From Planctomycetota bacterium (lineage in GTDB: Bacteria; Planctomycetota; Planctomycetia; Gemmatales; Gemmataceae): a stretch of 64,000 nt of DNA. Position numbers and translations under genes: made by a program. The notes below the pieces were generated by a model. It saw only the letters and a list, made by a program, of their open reading frames with translations, was not told the origin of the DNA and did not search any database. The stretch is from contig JAIOPV010000169.1 in assembly GCA_021413735.1 (NCBI GenBank), positions 12,365 through 76,364 of the forward strand, in the 5' to 3' direction. Positions 60,553 through 64,000 of the stretch are shown here, piece by piece; within the stretch, counting starts at the first letter, position 1; every line of letters begins with the position of its first letter.

Positions 60553-62553
60553 ATGAAAAAGAAGGACGTCTTCAAAAAGCATCACTTCTGGATACTCCTC
60601 GGAATCGTTCCCCTGTTCGTGATGCTCGCTGCCATCATGATCAGCTCCAACGTCGGAGCCGCCGTTGACAAGAAGCTCGACGAATACAAGAAAGCCACAG
60701 ATTCCCTGAACGGAAAGACAAATCCGAAGCAGGATGAGCTGATCAAGAAGATCCAGGAGCAGAGCAGCAAAGTGCAGGTCAAGCGGGAAGAACTGCACAG
60801 ACTTAACTGGGAACGGCAGAAGGATATGTACGTGTGGCCGAAGGATGTCAACGGACACCTCAAAGACATCGAACGCAAGAACCTCAAGTTCGGGGACACC
60901 ATCCCGTTCGCCAATTCCCAGTACGACGAGTTCAAGAAGCCCGAGGTTTACCTCGCGGAGTTCTCCACGGTGTACCCGAACAAGAAGGGCAGCGTTCCGA
61001 CGACTGGAATGGCAGATACCCTCGCGCCGACGCAGTTCAAGGGCGGCTGGCAATCGGTTCTGCGGCACGTCAACGCCTTCGATGACCGAGCGCTGACGTC
61101 CGAGCAGATCTGGCTGATGATGGAGGACATCTGGATTCAACGTTCGCTGTTGGAGGCGGTGCGGACGGTGAATGCGCAAATGGCCGAGTTTCATCGCGTC
61201 AAATATGAGAAGAACGGCGTCGTCATCGACGATCCGGACAAGAAAACAGCTGAAGATCCGCTTCGGCGAAAGTTCCACAGCCGCATCTGGGATATCGAAC
61301 TGGAAGTGAACACCAAGGACAACAAGAGGGTTCTCGGTGGTCGGCTCATCAACCACACGGATCGCCTCCAGTTGATGGGTCTGAACAACACGATGATCCT
61401 CAAGGTGTGGCTCCAGAACGGTAAGGATCTGCCGCCGTTCGAGTTCAAGATCGGTGGCGAATTCGTCCCCGGTCGGGGAGCGTTGAAGTCTGACGGAAAG
61501 ACGCCGGCGAACGTTCTCGACATCGTGCCGACTGACGACCACGCCATCCCTGTTTCGTTCACCGTGGCCGAGATCGCCAAGGTCGAGCAGGTGTTTGACA
61601 CTCGCACCGTTCCGGTTCGTCGCATCGAGGCAATGGGTCTCGGCTTCCGAGATGCCCGATCCGCTACGAAGCAGTTGTTCATGCCGGAGTTCACGGCCTT
61701 CAAGCCGAAAGCGGATGTGGTCCCAAAGGATGATGCAAAGGCACCGGGAGGCCCACCGATTGGCCCGATTGGGCCTCCGTTTGGTACAGGTCCGGGGGGT
61801 GTTGGTCCCGCTACCGGGGCGTCCGGGGGTGGAACGGTCGATACTGTGGTGAACGCGAACAAGAAACGCTACCTCCAGATCACGCAAGAAGTCCGACGAA
61901 TGCCCGTCGCGATCGCCCTGATCGTCGATCAGGCGTACATGCAGGACGTGTTGCTTGCGTTTGCCAACTCGAAGCTCAAGCTCCAAATCACGCAGGTGGA
62001 CTGGGCACGTTTCCGCCCGGATCCCAGTGACAGACTCGGCGGCACTGGCAGCACAGGGGATCCCAGCAATCCCGAGCAACCGCAAAGCATTATCGTGGGC
62101 GGTGTCCCTGGGTCGGGTGGCGGGCTCGGTTCCGAATTTGGTAAACCTCTTGGCCCGCCGGTTGGTCCTCGACCAATCGGGCCGATTGGCCCCACTGGCC
62201 CTGGGGGTTTCCCTGGCGGAACCTCCACCGCGACCGTGTCGGAATCTCAGTTGACATCCGGCCTGATCCAACTTCAGGTCTACGGCGTCGCCTCGCTTTA
62301 CGAGAAGTACGTCCCACCGGGCGAAACCCCGAAGGAAACGCCAAAGGAAACGGCGGTTGAGCCCAAGAAGACGGACCCGAAGCCCAAGGATACGAAGGCC
62401 GATCCAAAGGCGACGGACCCCAAAAAAGATCCTGCAGTCACCGATGCGAAGACGGGCAAGGAACCGCCTGTTCCCGATCCGAAGACGCCGAAGGAGAAAG
62501 AGCCAGCGGTTCCAGACCCGAAGACGCCGAAAATGCGCCGCCGTCGTCAATGA
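60553..62553 (+). CDS. Large single-pass membrane protein, PilO-like in layout
   Basis: 666 residues. A short basic start (MKKKDVFKKH), one helix at residues 11-31 (FWILLGIVPLFVMLAAIMIS), then a coiled coil (KKLDEYKKATDSLNGKTNPK … KIQEQSSKVQVKREELHRLN), then a mixed outer domain. Two Pro/Gly-rich segments (GGPPIGPIGPPFGTGPGG; GPRPIGPIGPTGPGGFPGG) separate domains. The C-terminus is a long Lys/Pro/Asp repeat (PKKTDPKPKDTKADPKATDP). TM followed by coiled coil fits PilO/GspM proteins, but these are about 200 residues, so this is a strongly enlarged relative or an analogue. Position right after a PilM-like gene supports this reading. Confidence 0.75.
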   Translation: MKKKDVFKKHHFWILLGIVPLFVMLAAIMISSNVGAAVDKKLDEYKKATDSLNGKTNPKQDELIKKIQEQSSKVQVKREELHRLNWERQKDMYVWPKDVNGHLKDIERKNLKFGDTIPFANSQYDEFKKPEVYLAEFSTVYPNKKGSVPTTGMADTLAPTQFKGGWQSVLRHVNAFDDRALTSEQIWLMMEDIWIQRSLLEAVRTVNAQMAEFHRVKYEKNGVVIDDPDKKTAEDPLRRKFHSRIWDIELEVNTKDNKRVLGGRLINHTDRLQLMGLNNTMILKVWLQNGKDLPPFEFKIGGEFVPGRGALKSDGKTPANVLDIVPTDDHAIPVSFTVAEIAKVEQVFDTRTVPVRRIEAMGLGFRDARSATKQLFMPEFTAFKPKADVVPKDDAKAPGGPPIGPIGPPFGTGPGGVGPATGASGGGTVDTVVNANKKRYLQITQEVRRMPVAIALIVDQAYMQDVLLAFANSKLKLQITQVDWARFRPDPSDRLGGTGSTGDPSNPEQPQSIIVGGVPGSGGGLGSEFGKPLGPPVGPRPIGPIGPTGPGGFPGGTSTATVSESQLTSGLIQLQVYGVASLYEKYVPPGETPKETPKETAVEPKKTDPKPKDTKADPKATDPKKDPAVTDAKTGKEPPVPDPKTPKEKEPAVPDPKTPKMRRRRQ

Positions 62554-62574
62554 CGCATGACTGATGACCAACGA

Positions 62575-62612
62575 GACCCGCCACTGCCGTGTTCTACCTG
62601 CAGTGGCGGGTC
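62575..62612. terminator. 13-bp hairpin in the gap after the PilO-like gene
   Basis: Arms GACCCGCCACTGC (62575-62587) and its complement (62600-62612) around a 12-base loop, followed by CCAAAATATCC. It could attenuate transcription into the next gene. Confidence 0.55.
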
Positions 62613-62674
62613 CAAAATATCCAAGACAAAGACCCAAGACAGGTAACAATCACACACCTCGGAGGTGCCGTGTC

Positions 62675-64000
62675 ATGGCCAACAAGTCGAGATCCAAAGC
62701 CGATCTGAAACAAATGCTCGTCGCGAAGGGCGAATTCCTCGCGATGGGCATCGCCGGGTTGTTCCTCCTGATCTTCCTGATCTGGGGTGCCTCGCGGTGG
62801 TCGGGAGCCAAGAATCCCGTCGAAATGGCGGAGAAACTGGACAGACAAGCTGCTGCCGTCCACGCGAAGATCGCGAACCCGCAGGTTTCCGATGAAGAAT
62901 TTAACCGGGACGCCAAGCTCCCTGATTGGCTCACCAAGCCGTTCAAGACGCCGACTGTTTCAATCAATTGGTTTGACGTGACGGGGCCGCAGTTCGACCC
63001 AATTGCGAAGCCCGATACCAAGCGTGAGAACCCGACGGTCCTCACCATCGGCGAGTATCAGGTCGATCTCGTTCGCGCTCCGATGAAGGGCTACGACATC
63101 ACCTTCGACAACGCTGGTAACGCCCGAATCGGCGTCATCATCTCGAAGGCCGTCAGCGAGCAAGACAAAGAGAAACGCAAGACGCTCGGGCAGACGATTG
63201 TCCGCCGCGGAAACAGGGGGTTTCACAACCCAATGGGTCCGATGCCGATGCCGATGGGGCCAATGGGGATGGGACAGCCTCCGATGGGAATGGGGCAGCC
63301 TCCGGTTGGCCCTGGTGGCAAGATGATCTCGGGTATCAACCCCTACGGCAACCTCGGAGGATCTTTCGAGGCCAATGGGCAGCGGATGGAGAAGGCGTTG
63401 AAGTATGTTCCGCTTGAGGAACTCGACAAGGCTCTGGAAGCGGGCGAAGTTCCCGCGATGACGGTGATCCCGCTCCGGATGGTCATTATCAACGCCGAGA
63501 TCCCGTACAAGAAGCAAGTCGATGAGATCAAGCGTGCGTTGCGTCTGCCGACTTCGGCCGAAGCGCAGAAGTGGGGTCCACTCTACGACGGCTACGAGGT
63601 TCAACGTCGCGTTTCGCGCATTCTGCCTGGTGGCAACGTGGACGTGTTCCAGGACTGGTCCGACTACAAGTTCGAGGACAAGTACTCCGAGTTGATTAAC
63701 GCCCGCAAGCTGGCCGACCACTTCGAGGACGGCTACCTGTCGCACTTCATCCGGTACGACATGGCGCTGGCGTTGCCGTTGCCGCAACTGGTGGACGAAC
63801 TTGGGAAGTACCCAAACATCCGCCTGAAAGAGATCAACGAAACCATCGTGAAGCTGAAGAATGCGAACCGCAAGCCAGAAACGCCGTCGGATCTCTTGAA
63901 CCGGCTCGGCGGGCGACCGGCACGCAACGACCTGTACCACCCGCAGACCGGAGAAGCTACTGGCGCGGCGGGCATCTTCGGACAGGATCAGGTCGGTGGT
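62675..64000 (+). CDS. Large single-pass membrane protein, 3' end outside the window
   Basis: Open from ATG 62675 (GGAGG ten bases upstream) to the window end, 442 codons with no stop. Short cytoplasmic start, one helix near residues 22-38 (MGIAGLFLLIFLIWGA), then an outer part with SINWFDVTGPQFDPIAKPD and a Met/Pro/Gly repeat (MPMPMGPMGMGQPPMGMGQP). No catalytic motif. It is the third gene in a row of PilM-like, PilO-like and this protein, all with low-complexity Pro/Gly segments, so it probably belongs to the same envelope complex. Confidence 0.8.
   Translation, partial: MANKSRSKADLKQMLVAKGEFLAMGIAGLFLLIFLIWGASRWSGAKNPVEMAEKLDRQAAAVHAKIANPQVSDEEFNRDAKLPDWLTKPFKTPTVSINWFDVTGPQFDPIAKPDTKRENPTVLTIGEYQVDLVRAPMKGYDITFDNAGNARIGVIISKAVSEQDKEKRKTLGQTIVRRGNRGFHNPMGPMPMPMGPMGMGQPPMGMGQPPVGPGGKMISGINPYGNLGGSFEANGQRMEKALKYVPLEELDKALEAGEVPAMTVIPLRMVIINAEIPYKKQVDEIKRALRLPTSAEAQKWGPLYDGYEVQRRVSRILPGGNVDVFQDWSDYKFEDKYSELINARKLADHFEDGYLSHFIRYDMALALPLPQLVDELGKYPNIRLKEINETIVKLKNANRKPETPSDLLNRLGGRPARNDLYHPQTGEATGAAGIFGQDQVGG

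Noticed and set aside
60529-62649. Long minus-strand reading frame opposite the PilO-like protein
   Set aside because: Antisense of a gene with clear helix, coiled coil and Pro/Gly repeats; the antisense protein is Arg/Leu/His rich with no motif.

Overview
The window looks like chromosomal DNA of a Planctomycetota bacterium, most probably a Gemmataceae member. This is inferred from gene content: a DUF1080 (3-keto-disaccharide hydrolase) protein next to a sulfatase, a very large DUF4175-like coiled-coil protein, a fused CcsBA protein, zinc-ribbon proteins with Lys-rich linkers, an ECF sigma/anti-sigma pair, and high GC (roughly 60% by eye). No rRNA, tRNA, CRISPR array, transposase or phage gene was seen.

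Layout. 1-7171: the tail of an interrupted gene, then on the minus strand a Gfo/Idh/MocA oxidoreductase, a fused cytochrome c maturation protein (CcsBA), a lipoprotein and a secreted protein. 7266-23438: a complete 14-subunit NADH-quinone oxidoreductase operon, nuoABCDEF-orf-GHIJKLMN, with its own promoter, a CRP/FNR-type palindrome at the promoter and long hairpins in four intergenic gaps. 23532-33283: LOG-family protein, YdcZ-type transporter, HEAT/TPR protein, large GT-C-like membrane protein, nitrilase-family amidohydrolase, DUF1080 protein and sulfatase. 33358-39154 (minus): a 1281-residue Clp-like AAA+ protein of unusual architecture, threonine aldolase and a secreted protein. 39199-47336: aroC, a small membrane protein, cysK, a zinc-ribbon membrane protein (minus) and a 1530-residue DUF4175-like protein. 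47559-49346 (minus): sigma factor, anti-sigma factor and a secreted protein, followed by divergent corA. 50621-56214: mostly small proteins of unknown role, a cytochrome c, a Rieske protein and a CYTH/CyaB protein. 56281-57473: queC and queD for queuosine/7-deazaguanine synthesis. 57816-64000: a PilM/GspL-like protein followed by two large single-pass membrane proteins, probably a divergent pilus or secretion platform that continues past the window.

The most notable non-coding signals are: (1) many long, often perfect intergenic inverted repeats of several sequence families, concentrated in operon gaps and at convergent gene ends; (2) a perfect TGTGA-N6-TCACA palindrome at the nuo promoter; (3) three genes (aroC, the YdcZ-like gene, queC) whose start codon lies 6-7 nt after a TATAAT/TACAAT hexamer with no Shine-Dalgarno, which suggests leaderless transcripts. 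The most notable proteins are the Clp-like AAA+ protein, NuoJ with a soluble insertion of about 160 residues, and the PilM/GspL-like locus. Functional calls come from reading motifs; no database search was possible.
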